Of a DNA stretch of 64,000 nt, positions 42,645-50,966 are shown one piece after another. The notes beneath the pieces are model-generated. The model was not told where the DNA came from. It made no database searches and saw only the letters and a list, made by a program, of their open reading frames with translations. Both the position numbers and the translations under genes were made by a program. Source of the DNA: Leptospiraceae bacterium (GTDB lineage Bacteria > Spirochaetota > Leptospiria > Leptospirales > Leptonemataceae); NCBI GenBank assembly GCA_025059995.1, contig JANXCF010000002.1:248001-312000 (forward strand), given 5' to 3'. Position 1 is the first letter of the stretch, and every line of letters begins with the position of its first letter.

Positions 42645-44318
42645 ATGAAGTTTTTTCATAGCTTCTCTTTTCTTATTTTTTTTCTGTTTTTTTTTCATCT
42701 AATCAGTTGTAAATCTATAAATCAAAAATTAGAAACCAATGCAAACGAAAAAGAAAAAGGAAATACAAACGAAATCACTACTTTACATAGTGATGAAAAG
42801 AAAGAGTCAAAAGATTTTCCTCAAAAAGAAATTGAAACTATTATCGCAAAATTAAAAGATAAAAAAGATCAAAAGCTAAGTCTTAACGAAGTTGTGCAAA
42901 TTGTTGTTTACAATAGCAATCCAGTAAAACTCCAAAAATTGGAAATCATCAAATCAGATACAGACCTCAAAAAAGATGAAGGTAAATATGCCCCTGTATT
43001 GGATTTCAAATTCCAAAGTTATGAGCGAATCGATAAGCAACTTCCTCAATCCCTCTTTCAAGGAACAAAGATCAATCAAGATGTATATACCTTGGGAATA
43101 CAAAAACTCTTCGAGAGTGGGACATTTCTTCGACTTGAAGGTTCGGATACGAGGTTTGACTCAAATGCAGGGGAAGGTCCTGTGGCTCTAACCAACCCCT
43201 TCTTTCAGCAGCTAAGACAACCACCACTACATACAGCGGCAATAAAAGTGATATTTCAACAAGATCTTTTGAAAAATGCTTTTGGGTATTCTCAGAAACG
43301 TTTAAAGGAAATTGCCAAGAAAAAGAGTTTGGTTCAGCGAGAACAGTTGGAATTCCAACTTGCCGGTTTGATTGTAAAAACCATCGTTGATTACTGGTCC
43401 TTAGCAATTGCGGAAATTGAATTAAAAACAGCTCAAGGTCTTCTAAATAACGTCAATACGATTCGAAACATCACATACCAAAAATTGAATTTTGGATTAG
43501 CAGAACCCTTTGAGGTCAATCAATGGGAAGCTCTTTACAACCAAGCAGAAATTGCCGTCAACACTGCTAAATTAGAAAGAGACACAAAAAGAAAAGAACT
43601 ACTCAGAACCCTAAATTTGGATCCCAACATCGAAATTACGGGTTCAACCGAACTCATCAAGGAACTACCCAAAGACGTGGATGTTCAAAAGGACATCAAT
43701 TATGCTCTACAAAATCGAAGGGACTATCGAATTCTTCTTCATTCCTATGAAATTGCAAGGTTATCCAAAGAATTAGCTGACAATAATTTACTTCCAACTG
43801 TGAGGATTGGTGGACAATATGCCATAAGGGATTTTGGAAGATACTCTAGCACAGCTTGGGATCAGGTGTATTTAGGTAAATATCCCGAAAAAGCCATTGA
43901 ATTTTCGGTTCAATATCCTTTGTGGGATGAAGCAGCAAAGGTGGATTTACGAAATGCTGAAATTACTTTAAAGCAATTGGAAATCCAAAAGAAAGAATTG
44001 GAACGCCAAATTCAAGACGAAGTAGAATTGGGCTTTAAACAAATTCAGACGGCTTTTGATTCTTTGAAAAAAGCAGAACAAGCCTATCTAAAAACATTAA
44101 ATTTTTACAATGGGCTTTTGCAGGGTTATCGTCGTGGTAGATTTAACGTAACAGCGGTAAAAAACGCTTTGGATGCACTCCTACAAGCTGAGAAAGGCTA
44201 CAATCAAGCCCTAATTAGTTATAACATCACATTAGTTCGATATGATTTAACAAGAAACATTTTATTCGAAAAGTATAACATCAATCTTGACGAAATATTA
44301 TATCAATATTCAAAATAA
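42645..44318 (+). CDS. TolC-like outer membrane efflux lipoprotein
   Basis: The 557-residue protein has a lipoprotein signal (LIFFLFFFHLISC), a charged linker, then two outer-membrane efflux repeats with long amphipathic helices. Examples are SLNEVVQIVVYNSNPVKLQKLEI near 85, VDYWSLAIAEIELKTAQGLLNNV near 250, and RRGRFNVTAVKNALDALLQAEKGYNQALISY near 505. These proteins form the trimeric outer-membrane exit duct of type I secretion or RND efflux. No pump or adaptor gene is adjacent. GGAGG sits 7 bases before the ATG. Confidence 0.88.
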   Translation: MKFFHSFSFLIFFLFFFHLISCKSINQKLETNANEKEKGNTNEITTLHSDEKKESKDFPQKEIETIIAKLKDKKDQKLSLNEVVQIVVYNSNPVKLQKLEIIKSDTDLKKDEGKYAPVLDFKFQSYERIDKQLPQSLFQGTKINQDVYTLGIQKLFESGTFLRLEGSDTRFDSNAGEGPVALTNPFFQQLRQPPLHTAAIKVIFQQDLLKNAFGYSQKRLKEIAKKKSLVQREQLEFQLAGLIVKTIVDYWSLAIAEIELKTAQGLLNNVNTIRNITYQKLNFGLAEPFEVNQWEALYNQAEIAVNTAKLERDTKRKELLRTLNLDPNIEITGSTELIKELPKDVDVQKDINYALQNRRDYRILLHSYEIARLSKELADNNLLPTVRIGGQYAIRDFGRYSSTAWDQVYLGKYPEKAIEFSVQYPLWDEAAKVDLRNAEITLKQLEIQKKELERQIQDEVELGFKQIQTAFDSLKKAEQAYLKTLNFYNGLLQGYRRGRFNVTAVKNALDALLQAEKGYNQALISYNITLVRYDLTRNILFEKYNINLDEILYQYSK

Positions 44319-44328
44319 CCATGATGAT

Positions 44329-44943
44329 ATGAAAGAAAGACTCAATATAGCAATTCTTTCGGGTTCCTCTCGAAAAGGAAGCAATACCATAAAAGTTGCT
44401 AAGGCTTTAAAACATTTACTTCAACAAAACGAGATTGTAGATCAAATTTATTTAATTGACATGGTGGATTCTGATATCCCACTTGTTGGGAGGGGAGAGA
44501 TTAATAAAGAATTTTTAACGCCTTTTCAAAGACAATTGGTATATTCTTTTGAAAATTCAGAACTTATTCTTTTGTGTCTTCCCGAATACAATTGGATAAC
44601 CAATCCGGAGGTGATCAATCTCTTTCATCAATTAGGAACAAAAGAGTTTTTTTCTTGCTTTCATTTGAAAGTTTTTGCAACCATTGGAGTTTCTTCGGGT
44701 AGAGGGGGGAGACGCCCCTGTATTGAACTCCATACATTATTGAATAAAATCATTAGCTTTATGGGTGCGATTTCGGTTGTTTCCCCATTAATTTTAGAAT
44801 CTCATGAAACAGATAAAGAGTTTGATGAAGAAGGTAATTTTCTGAATAGACAAAATAGAGGAATTTATTATGAAAAATTTATAAACTTTACTGACTATAC
44901 CTTGAAGTTATCGTCGAAGTGGCATTTCGGTAGAAATCCGTAG
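44329..44943 (+). CDS. NAD(P)H-dependent FMN reductase family flavoprotein
   Basis: From ATG 44329 the protein has 204 residues. The flavodoxin-like opening LNIAILSGSSRKGSNTIKVAKAL holds the FMN phosphate loop, and CLPEYNWITNPEVINLFHQLG is the family helix. A Gly/Arg-rich SSGRGGRRPCIELHTLL segment follows. Such enzymes reduce FMN, quinones or azo compounds. It follows the TolC-like gene by 10 bases. It converges on the HiPIP gene, with which a shared redox role is possible. Confidence 0.85.
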   Translation: MKERLNIAILSGSSRKGSNTIKVAKALKHLLQQNEIVDQIYLIDMVDSDIPLVGRGEINKEFLTPFQRQLVYSFENSELILLCLPEYNWITNPEVINLFHQLGTKEFFSCFHLKVFATIGVSSGRGGRRPCIELHTLLNKIISFMGAISVVSPLILESHETDKEFDEEGNFLNRQNRGIYYEKFINFTDYTLKLSSKWHFGRNP

Positions 44944-44957
44944 AGAAATCTCTACGG
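44938..44957. terminator. Hairpin between convergent flavin reductase and HiPIP genes
   Basis: CCGTAGAGA and TCTCTACGG form a perfect 9-bp stem with a 2-base loop. The reductase stop codon is inside the first arm, and the HiPIP stop is 20 bases beyond. Neither side has a long T-run, so it may be a weak bidirectional terminator. Confidence 0.55.
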
Positions 44958-44976
44958 ATGTTAATTTATTAATTTC

Positions 44977-45309
44977 TTAGGCTTTTGGCACCCAGGAAGT
45001 GCACCAACCTTTTGGACTCACAGGTCCTTTGATAAGATTACATTTACCACAAGGAGAATTTCCTTCTGGCAATACGTAAAGGGCACAGTTTTCGCACAAC
45101 TTAGAAGGATCAGGAGTAAAATCCGTATATTGTAAATTTTTTCTTTGTTCTATTTCTTCTTGGGTTAAACCAGTTACATCATCACAAATTGGACCTTTTT
45201 GGGCTTGCTTTTCTTCTGGCTTACAATTAGAAATTATCATTGGTCCGAATAAAATAGTTGAACCTACAATACCGACTTGCTTTAAAAATTCTTTTCTTGT
45301 AATTTCCAT
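44977..45309 (-). CDS. High-potential iron-sulfur protein (HiPIP)-like
   Basis: From ATG 45309 (ribosome site AGGAGG) the protein has 110 residues. The N-terminus (TRKEFLKQVGIVGSTILFGPMIISNC) resembles a Tat-like or lipoprotein signal. The C-terminal 40 residues match HiPIP: C72-x2-C75, then C90 and C103 in GWCTSW, with an aromatic residue between. An extra C87 precedes C90 (PCGKCNL). HiPIPs carry a 4Fe-4S cluster and act as periplasmic electron carriers. They are best known in purple bacteria, so finding one here is unusual. Confidence 0.82.
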   Translation of the reverse strand: MEITRKEFLKQVGIVGSTILFGPMIISNCKPEEKQAQKGPICDDVTGLTQEEIEQRKNLQYTDFTPDPSKLCENCALYVLPEGNSPCGKCNLIKGPVSPKGWCTSWVPKA

Positions 45310-45628
45310 ATTTCCTCCTGAATTGACTACCATTATAACTAAACTTAAAATTTAGTTAAATAATATTCTATACTCGTATGATTATTTTAATTTATAATGA
45401 GACTCAATTTTATGAATCATCAAAACGTAAATTCTAATAAGTTATTTTGTTATATGGCTTTTCGTTTTTTTTTGTTGGATTCGTTTATAGATTATGATTG
45501 GCTTTTTCAGAAGTAAAGTCAATCTTAATTGGTCATTTGCTATTAAAGTAAAATTTTTTCTGCCAAAATGGTATGTTTTGTTAGTTTGGAATATATATTT
45601 TACATAAACTTTTTTTGGGGTTTGTTAT
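45310..45628. other. Intergenic region between divergent HiPIP and barrel-like genes
   Basis: No gene is seen in these 319 bases. The HiPIP side holds the promoter and inverted repeat at 45332-45360. The rest is AT-rich with no clear element. Confidence 0.5.
45332..45360 (-). promoter_or_regulatory. Promoter of the HiPIP gene with inverted repeat in the spacer
   Basis: A perfect TATAAT lies on the minus strand (45337-45332) with a weak TTTAAC -35 about 17 bases upstream. The spacer is covered by an 8-bp inverted repeat, TAACTAAA and TTTAGTTA with 7 bases between (45336-45358). This position suits a repressor that occludes RNA polymerase. Confidence 0.45.
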
Positions 45629-46366
45629 ATGTTTTTCAAAAATAAGTTCTATCTTCACTTGGTTGTGATTTTGATTTTAAATATCAGTATAAACACAATG
45701 TCATGGGAGTTTCAATTGTATAATTCTTACATCAATGATGTTTCTGACAGAAAAGCCACAGAATTGTTTGAAAGTGCTGTGTTTGTTCATAGTTATCAGA
45801 CCTTTTTTACCCTCAATCCAGAGAGAATCCCTTTTGCAGTCTATGCACTATCAAGAGTAGGTAAGATTAAAATTCGTGCAATCAATAATTCAGCTAATTT
45901 TTATTATGTTCTTGATTCTCAATGGGGTTTGGGGATTGGTTATGAAGAAAGTTTAGCTGAGCTCACAAATTATCCTCAATTGAATGTTGATAACTATTTT
46001 GGAACTCTTGGATATCTGCCACTTCTTAATGAAGAAAGTCAAAATTTTGTGTTTCGAATCTATGATTTCTTATCCATTCTGCGTTCTAAAACTTTTATCG
46101 AACCCTTGAGAACTTGGAACATACAAATCAAATATAACTTTCAGATTGATGAAGACGAAAACTTTTTTGTGATACGTTATGGTAGTGGAAAGCTAGCTAA
46201 TGGTTTTACTGCGAAATACGGTTTTGATGTAGGAGCGTATATACCTATCTATCCCTATTTGAGTTTTAGTTATTCTTTTTATTTTAACTATACGCAGCTA
46301 CCTGTTTTTCAAAAGCCTGAGATATTTGAAGGTGGTCTTCGACTTGGATTTGTAGTAAATCTTTAA
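45629..46366 (+). CDS. Probable outer-membrane or secreted beta-rich protein
   Basis: The 245-residue protein has a signal peptide (FYLHLVVILILNISINTMS). The mature part is dominated by alternating aromatic and polar residues, as in beta-strands: NIQIKYNFQIDEDENFFVIRYG, KYGFDVGAYIPIYPYLSFSYSFYF, and the final GGLRLGFVVNL. That suggests a small beta-barrel or a barrel-associated protein. No family is recognised. The gene ends in a four-base overlap with the convergent cyclase gene. Confidence 0.65.
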   Translation: MFFKNKFYLHLVVILILNISINTMSWEFQLYNSYINDVSDRKATELFESAVFVHSYQTFFTLNPERIPFAVYALSRVGKIKIRAINNSANFYYVLDSQWGLGIGYEESLAELTNYPQLNVDNYFGTLGYLPLLNEESQNFVFRIYDFLSILRSKTFIEPLRTWNIQIKYNFQIDEDENFFVIRYGSGKLANGFTAKYGFDVGAYIPIYPYLSFSYSFYFNYTQLPVFQKPEIFEGGLRLGFVVNL

Positions 46367-47910
46367 TAAGGATTATAATTTCTCAAAAACTTGTATTGGA
46401 TAAAATAAATTGGAAGATAGCCAGATTTCCCCTTCACTTTTAAGAAATATTTTTTCGACAAAGGAATATCTTTTTTTCTTAGGTGTTGATAGAATTCTTC
46501 ACTCATTATGATTTCATTGGGTTTACAAGCCCTTTGTAATCGACTTGTAGTGTTTACTGCATCCCCAATCAAAGTAAATTCTGTACGGAATTGGTTTCCT
46601 AAATTTCCATGAATGGCTTCTCCACAATGTAGAGCAATCTTTACTTTTAGAGGTTCAAAGTTCTCGGGCTTATGGGAAATAAAAAAATGAATCATTTCTA
46701 ATGCCGCCTTCAACGCGTCATCAGCAGTGCTAAAGTAAGCAAAGATATTATCCCCCATGAATTTATCAATGTCGCCCTCATTATCATAGATAATATCTGT
46801 CAAATGAGAAAAATAAGAATTCAAACTACTGATGATAAATTCTGGATCTTTATTTTCACTAAACTTAGTAAAATCTACTATGTCTAAAAACAAAAAGTAA
46901 TATAAGTTTCTTTCATTTGGTATTTTGAACTTTTGATAAATAGCATTTTTTACTTTTTGGAATGTTTTTCTTGGCAAATATCGAAATATCATGTTTTGAA
47001 GATTTAAATTTTCTTCTAAGATACGAACTAATTTGTCATTCATTTCACTTAGCTTTTTAAACTCAATGTTAATGCTATCTAGTAAGATTTTTTTATAAAT
47101 TATGTTTAATAAAATAGATATGAAGGATTGCAGAAAGTATTCAAACTCTTTTGTTCTTTTGGTTTGGGATTTGTAGAAAAACAATCCAATGAATTGGTTT
47201 TGATAAACAATAGGAATGAATTCAAACCCCATATTCAAAATGACATCATATAGCGTTGGCAAATTCTTTTTTATAACGTTTGAGTTTTCCAAATCTTCAA
47301 AATCGAAAATCTCAATCTGGGAGTTTAAGGGAATTTTCTTGTAATGTTCTAAAAATTCAAAATTAAAAATTTTGTAAGCTACTAATTCTAAACTGAGATC
47401 ATCCACATTCAGAGTATAGATACCATATTCTGTAATATCCGTTATACTTTCTAATTCTTTTAGAATGATTGATAGCTTTTTTTCTGTGGTGGTATAAGAT
47501 AAGTCAATCTCGAGGATTTCGTTGATGAAGCGATAAAACGTTAAATCTTGGGAACTAAATGTTAAATATTCCGTCAGATCATTTCCAAAAAAGATACTGT
47601 ATTTTTCTTTTTTATTTTCTATCATTAATCCATCAAAGTAATAGTTTTTGTTTTGATTAGTGATTTTAACTAATTGATTTTGAATCACTAAATCATCAGT
47701 TTGATGTTCTGAGATTTGTTTAACTACTTTTAAAATGTGGTTTATATTTTTTCCTAAGAGTTCATCTTTATTGATGATTTTAAATTGCTTTTGAAACACA
47801 TCATTAAAAAATACGATTTCATTCTTGTCATTTAATAAGAGAAATGACAATTTCTTTTGAAAAAATTCGTTTAAATAGTTTGTGATTTTTTCGTTGAAGT
47901 AGGTTTTCAT
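46363..47910 (-). CDS. Class III adenylate/guanylate cyclase with PAS-like and GAF-like sensor domains
   Basis: The 515-residue protein has a PAS-like domain at about 20-115 (LLLNDKNEIVFFNDVFQKQF), a GAF-like domain at about 130-275, a coiled-coil linker near 280-310, and the catalytic domain at 330-510. Metal-binding D343 (FLDIVDFTKF) and D387 (DKFMGDN) are present, with FTLIGDAVNTTSRLQ carrying the substrate Asp and the catalytic Asn/Arg. It is soluble. It would make cAMP or cGMP in response to an unknown ligand. Confidence 0.92.
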   Translation of the reverse strand: MKTYFNEKITNYLNEFFQKKLSFLLLNDKNEIVFFNDVFQKQFKIINKDELLGKNINHILKVVKQISEHQTDDLVIQNQLVKITNQNKNYYFDGLMIENKKEKYSIFFGNDLTEYLTFSSQDLTFYRFINEILEIDLSYTTTEKKLSIILKELESITDITEYGIYTLNVDDLSLELVAYKIFNFEFLEHYKKIPLNSQIEIFDFEDLENSNVIKKNLPTLYDVILNMGFEFIPIVYQNQFIGLFFYKSQTKRTKEFEYFLQSFISILLNIIYKKILLDSINIEFKKLSEMNDKLVRILEENLNLQNMIFRYLPRKTFQKVKNAIYQKFKIPNERNLYYFLFLDIVDFTKFSENKDPEFIISSLNSYFSHLTDIIYDNEGDIDKFMGDNIFAYFSTADDALKAALEMIHFFISHKPENFEPLKVKIALHCGEAIHGNLGNQFRTEFTLIGDAVNTTSRLQRACKPNEIIMSEEFYQHLRKKDIPLSKKYFLKVKGKSGYLPIYFIQYKFLRNYNPY

Positions 47911-48035
47911 GGAATGATCCTTTTATGAGATTTATAGTTGGCAAAATGATTATATTTCATTCAATTTTAAATTCAATCATTTTTTGTAATCATTATGATA
48001 TTTTATTCGTTCGTAATAAATTCCGATTGTAATGA

Positions 48036-48944
48036 ATGATGTTGCAATATGATGGTTCAAACGAATATCAAGAATTGCTCTTAGAATTCAAAGAGTACTT
48101 GTTGGTAGAAAAAGGTCTATCCACAAATACGATTGAGTCATACACAATGGATTTGAAGAAATTTTTTTTGTATCTGAAAGTTAATCAAATGTCAGTGTTG
48201 AGTTTGAACTGGCAACAAGGAATGGAAGTTTTAGCTTACGAACAAAAGCGGTTATCGAAAAAGAGTCTAAAGCGTTATGCTACAACCCTAAGGCAATTTT
48301 ATCGTTTTTTGTGGATAAAAAAATACATCCAAGAAAATCCCTTTGAAAACTTAGAGCTTCCGAAAGTTCCAAGAACTATTCCTACTTATTTGACATGGGA
48401 AGAAGTGATTAGATTTTTTGAAGTCTTTGATCAAAAAAATCCTTTCGAGCTACGAGATCGTGCCATTTTTGAGTTGATGTATGCTTGTGGTCTTCGGGTT
48501 TCTGAAGTGGTGAATTTGAAGCTAAAAGACATAGATTTTTGGAATAGTGAGATTTGCGTCATGGGGAAGGGAGGACAACAACGTATCGTCCCCTTAGGAG
48601 AAAAAACCCATCAAACTTTGAAGCTCTATTTTGATGAGGCACGAAATCGAATCACCAAAAAAACATCCGAGTTTGTATTTCTGGGGAAAAAAGGAAATCG
48701 TTTGGATCGCAGGTCCGTATGGAGGTCCATAACAAAATACGCAAAAAGAGCTGGCTTGGAGAAAAAGATTTCGCCTCATACCCTTAGGCATAGCTTTGCA
48801 ACCCATTTGATTCAAAATCAAGCTGATATTCGAGTAGTGCAGGAACTTCTGGGACACAAAGACATCACAGCAACCCAAATCTACACCCACATCACCAAAA
48901 CATCTTTAAGAAACTTGCACAAACAATTCCATCCTCGTGGCTAA
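48036..48944 (+). CDS. Xer-type tyrosine recombinase
   Basis: The 302-residue enzyme has an N-terminal core-binding domain (NTIESYTMDLKKFFLYL) and a catalytic domain. The pentad is complete: R154 (YACGLRVSE), K178 (GKGG), H248 and R251 (HTLRHSFATH), H274 (LLGHKDITATQIYTH) and Y283. The length and the C-terminal HKQFHPRG match XerC/XerD, which resolve chromosome dimers at dif. No att repeat or mobile cargo is next to it, so a housekeeping role is more likely than integration. Confidence 0.9.
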   Translation: MMLQYDGSNEYQELLLEFKEYLLVEKGLSTNTIESYTMDLKKFFLYLKVNQMSVLSLNWQQGMEVLAYEQKRLSKKSLKRYATTLRQFYRFLWIKKYIQENPFENLELPKVPRTIPTYLTWEEVIRFFEVFDQKNPFELRDRAIFELMYACGLRVSEVVNLKLKDIDFWNSEICVMGKGGQQRIVPLGEKTHQTLKLYFDEARNRITKKTSEFVFLGKKGNRLDRRSVWRSITKYAKRAGLEKKISPHTLRHSFATHLIQNQADIRVVQELLGHKDITATQIYTHITKTSLRNLHKQFHPRG

Positions 48945-49057
48945 AATTATTTTTTTCGTTTGTGTGAGGGTCTTTTAAGGTTTTTTATCTGTGAAAAAAA
49001 TCATACCTAAAACCAAAAAAAAAGTTGATAAAAAAGTTCTGTGATTTTTTTTGTTCA

Positions 49058-49235
49058 TGAAGCTCCGAGGGAGGAAGTTGGGTGCAAATCCCACGCTCAC
49101 GGTGGAACTGTGATTCTCCAGCCAATGGCTGGGGATAAGCCAGATCTTCCCCGGTGTAGTAAGCCCGTAAAACTGCTACACCGCCTATCTTCCGGTTTAG
49201 GATACCCATCCTGAACGAAGGTAGAGGGTCCCTCT
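49058..49235 (+). promoter_or_regulatory. Cobalamin riboswitch
   Basis: The conserved aptamer core is visible: GGGAGGAAG (49070-49078), then GGGTGCAAATCCCACGC, then CACGGTGGAACTGTGA, a CCAGC/GCTGG hairpin, and the closing ATAAGCCAGATCTTCCCC (49135-49152), which corresponds to the B12 box. A hairpin GGTGTAG/CTACACC and a smaller CTATCTTC/GAAGGTAG element follow. It lies about 115 bases before the start of a four-gene surface and membrane cassette. Adenosylcobalamin or another corrinoid binding should repress those genes. Confidence 0.88.
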
Positions 49236-49320
49236 GGAGCTGAAAAGGACTCTGGAGGGACTTTCTACCGAAATCAAGGAAAAATCTTTCCTTTGCTTTC
49301 GTAGATTCTCTCCAGAGTCT
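49228..49320 (+). promoter_or_regulatory. Candidate expression platform of the cobalamin riboswitch
   Basis: Two copies of CTCTGGAG (49232-49239 and 49250-49257) compete for one CTCCAGAG (49310-49317). The downstream copy extends to a perfect 10-bp stem, GACTCTGGAG/CTCCAGAGTC. A second alternative pairs GTCCCTC (49228-49234) with GAGGGAC (49255-49261). No T-run follows, so the switch may act on ribosome access or RNA stability rather than termination. Confidence 0.5.
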
Positions 49321-49350
49321 TAAAAAAACTTTACCATCAAGGAGAAAACT

Positions 49351-49995
49351 ATGAGGAAACTAACAATTTTTATCACCATACTATTTTTTGGGTTTTTCGG
49401 ATTTGTCAAGTGTAGCAACATGGCAACGCAAAAAGAAGGCAGCTTAGATAGCGATGCAGAAGCCTTACTCTTGTTGGACAACCTCACGAAAACAAATGAA
49501 CTGGCAAATTTGAATGGGCAGATTAACAATCTACAAACACAGCTGAATAATTTAAATAATCGTTTAGGAGAACTCGAAATCAATGGAATCTGGAAGGATA
49601 ATTTCGGTTCTATTTATGAAATCTATGGATCTACTAATACAATTGTAATTGATAACATCCCATCTAAAGGTTACTGGAAGAGTTTTGGCACAAGGTATAT
49701 TGTAACTTATGATAATATAAAGAAAGTTCTCTACGTAAGGACAAAAGATGAACCTTCATGGGATAGTTGTGATGGGGATAATATAAATGGTGAATCAAAT
49801 GTACCATGTTTTTCTCGCATTAATTGGGTAAAAGTGGGTAATTTCTATTACTACTGTGAAGATACCTTTAACAAAGGTTCTTTTGAGGAAATCAAAAATG
49901 CACCCTATCCTACTAATTACAAACCGGAAACTCCTGAAGTTCGTGGCAGCTGTGGAGGTTTCACTTGGTCAAAATTCGTTCAAAAATTGGATTAA
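49351..49995 (+). CDS. Riboswitch-controlled lipoprotein with coiled coil
   Basis: The 214-residue protein has a lipoprotein signal (LTIFITILFFGFFGFVKC). A heptad-like coiled coil lies at about 45-75 (NLNGQINNLQTQLNNLNNRLGELE). A small beta-rich C-terminal domain with several Cys follows (SWDSCDGDN, PCFSRINW, YYYCED, GSCGGF). It is the first gene after the cobalamin riboswitch, with AAGGAG 7 bases before the ATG. The coiled coil may trimerise it on the surface. A role in corrinoid capture is inferred from context only. Confidence 0.75.
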   Translation: MRKLTIFITILFFGFFGFVKCSNMATQKEGSLDSDAEALLLLDNLTKTNELANLNGQINNLQTQLNNLNNRLGELEINGIWKDNFGSIYEIYGSTNTIVIDNIPSKGYWKSFGTRYIVTYDNIKKVLYVRTKDEPSWDSCDGDNINGESNVPCFSRINWVKVGNFYYYCEDTFNKGSFEEIKNAPYPTNYKPETPEVRGSCGGFTWSKFVQKLD

Positions 49996-50020
49996 TACCT
50001 ACTCTACCAGTCCCCTCTCT

Positions 50021-50043
50021 CGCCCCCTCGGGGGCTTTTTTTT
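50021..50043 (+). terminator. Strong intrinsic terminator inside the B12 cassette
   Basis: GCCCCC and GGGGGC form a GC-only stem with a very short loop, followed by eight T (50036-50043). It sits between the first and second genes after the riboswitch. Either the first gene is the main product and read-through feeds the rest, or the downstream genes have their own start. Confidence 0.85.
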
Positions 50044-50054
50044 GGAGTTTGACG

Positions 50055-50966
50055 ATGAATGCTTTCAAAAACAAAAGAATATTTTTGATTATATCACTGT
50101 CCGTGCTTTGGGTGTTTCCTTATTGTAAAGAAAGTAAAAATGAAAGCCAGGATGTGTTAGCTTTGCTTAGTTTCTTACAATCAAATCCTTCGAGCCCTGA
50201 GCCTCAAGGTCCACAGAATCCCCAAAATCCAACGGTTGAGCCTCCTTGTCCCAGCCAATGGCGATTTCAAAATGTGTATTTAGCAAATAAAATCACAGAA
50301 GCTCCAGGATCCACAGGAGAAGGCTTCAAAGATTCACGAAAAGCGATTAACGGAATTTGTGGTTGTGGGAAGTTATGTGGTTCTTTGGATGTTTATAGTT
50401 TACAATCGAGTGCTACGACAGATTATTGCGAGCCCAACGAGAAGTGTGTGGTTCTCGAGTGGGAAGGAAAAAAAGTCAAAAACACTCAAGGCATTGACTT
50501 TGTAGTTTTCGAAAATGGATTTTGCTACAATAGTGAATCCAATTGTGGAGTTTCCCACTTCATGGAACCCATGTTTGTGGAAGTGAGTGTAGATGGAAAT
50601 GCTTGGTGTGGTTGGAATCCTCAATACATTGGTGATAATACTCAAGCAAGTTTAACCAATCCAAACAATTGGCTTCGATTTGCTGGAGTCGAACCAGTAG
50701 TCTTTCATCAAGAAAAATGGCAACTATCTGAACAAGATATCTTCGACAAAACAAAAGCAGGAGGTGATGGCTTCGATTTATTGGATCCAAACTTTGGAAA
50801 CTCTGGAGAAAATTGCACGACTACATTGAAAAGCCAGATCCAGTCAGATGGCTTTGTCTATTTACGTTTGACTTTTGTTGGAAGTCGTGGATTTAGTGTT
50901 CATAATTCATTTGATGGAACTGCTGATGTGGATGGGGTCGTGGCAAGAGAGGTAGGAACTCGCTAA
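50055..50966 (+). CDS. Surface lipoprotein of a cobalamin-riboswitch-associated type
   Basis: From ATG 50055 (GGAG ribosome site 7 bases before) the protein has 303 residues with a lipoprotein signal (IFLIISLSVLWVFPYC). A Pro/Gln-rich spacer follows. The mature domain contains QGIDFVVFENGFCYN, SHFMEPMFVEVSVDGNAWCGW, GGDGFDLLDPNFG and FSVHNSFDGTADVDGVVARE. The FVVFENGF / EP-FVEVS-DG pattern is like secreted proteins found near B12 riboswitches in other phyla. Many Cys suggest disulfides. A corrinoid-binding or surface role is inferred. Confidence 0.78.
   Translation: MNAFKNKRIFLIISLSVLWVFPYCKESKNESQDVLALLSFLQSNPSSPEPQGPQNPQNPTVEPPCPSQWRFQNVYLANKITEAPGSTGEGFKDSRKAINGICGCGKLCGSLDVYSLQSSATTDYCEPNEKCVVLEWEGKKVKNTQGIDFVVFENGFCYNSESNCGVSHFMEPMFVEVSVDGNAWCGWNPQYIGDNTQASLTNPNNWLRFAGVEPVVFHQEKWQLSEQDIFDKTKAGGDGFDLLDPNFGNSGENCTTTLKSQIQSDGFVYLRLTFVGSRGFSVHNSFDGTADVDGVVAREVGTR

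Noticed and set aside
42976..43407. Overlapping ORFs on both strands inside the TolC-like gene and similar short ORFs inside lpdA, opp, amt and xth genes.
   Set aside because: They lie wholly within strongly supported genes, show low-complexity or unnatural composition and have no start signals.
46363..47910. GAF-PAS cyclase as a second ferredoxin or peroxidase fusion.
   Set aside because: There is no Cys cluster or peroxidase-like motif; the N-terminal domains are PAS-like and GAF-like only.
48036..48944. Xer-type recombinase as part of an integrative element.
   Set aside because: No flanking repeats, tRNA gene or mobile cargo is seen; it is best explained as a chromosomal XerC/D.
49021..49240. 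Short minus-strand ORF over the riboswitch region.
   Set aside because: It reads the conserved aptamer in antisense and has no supporting features.
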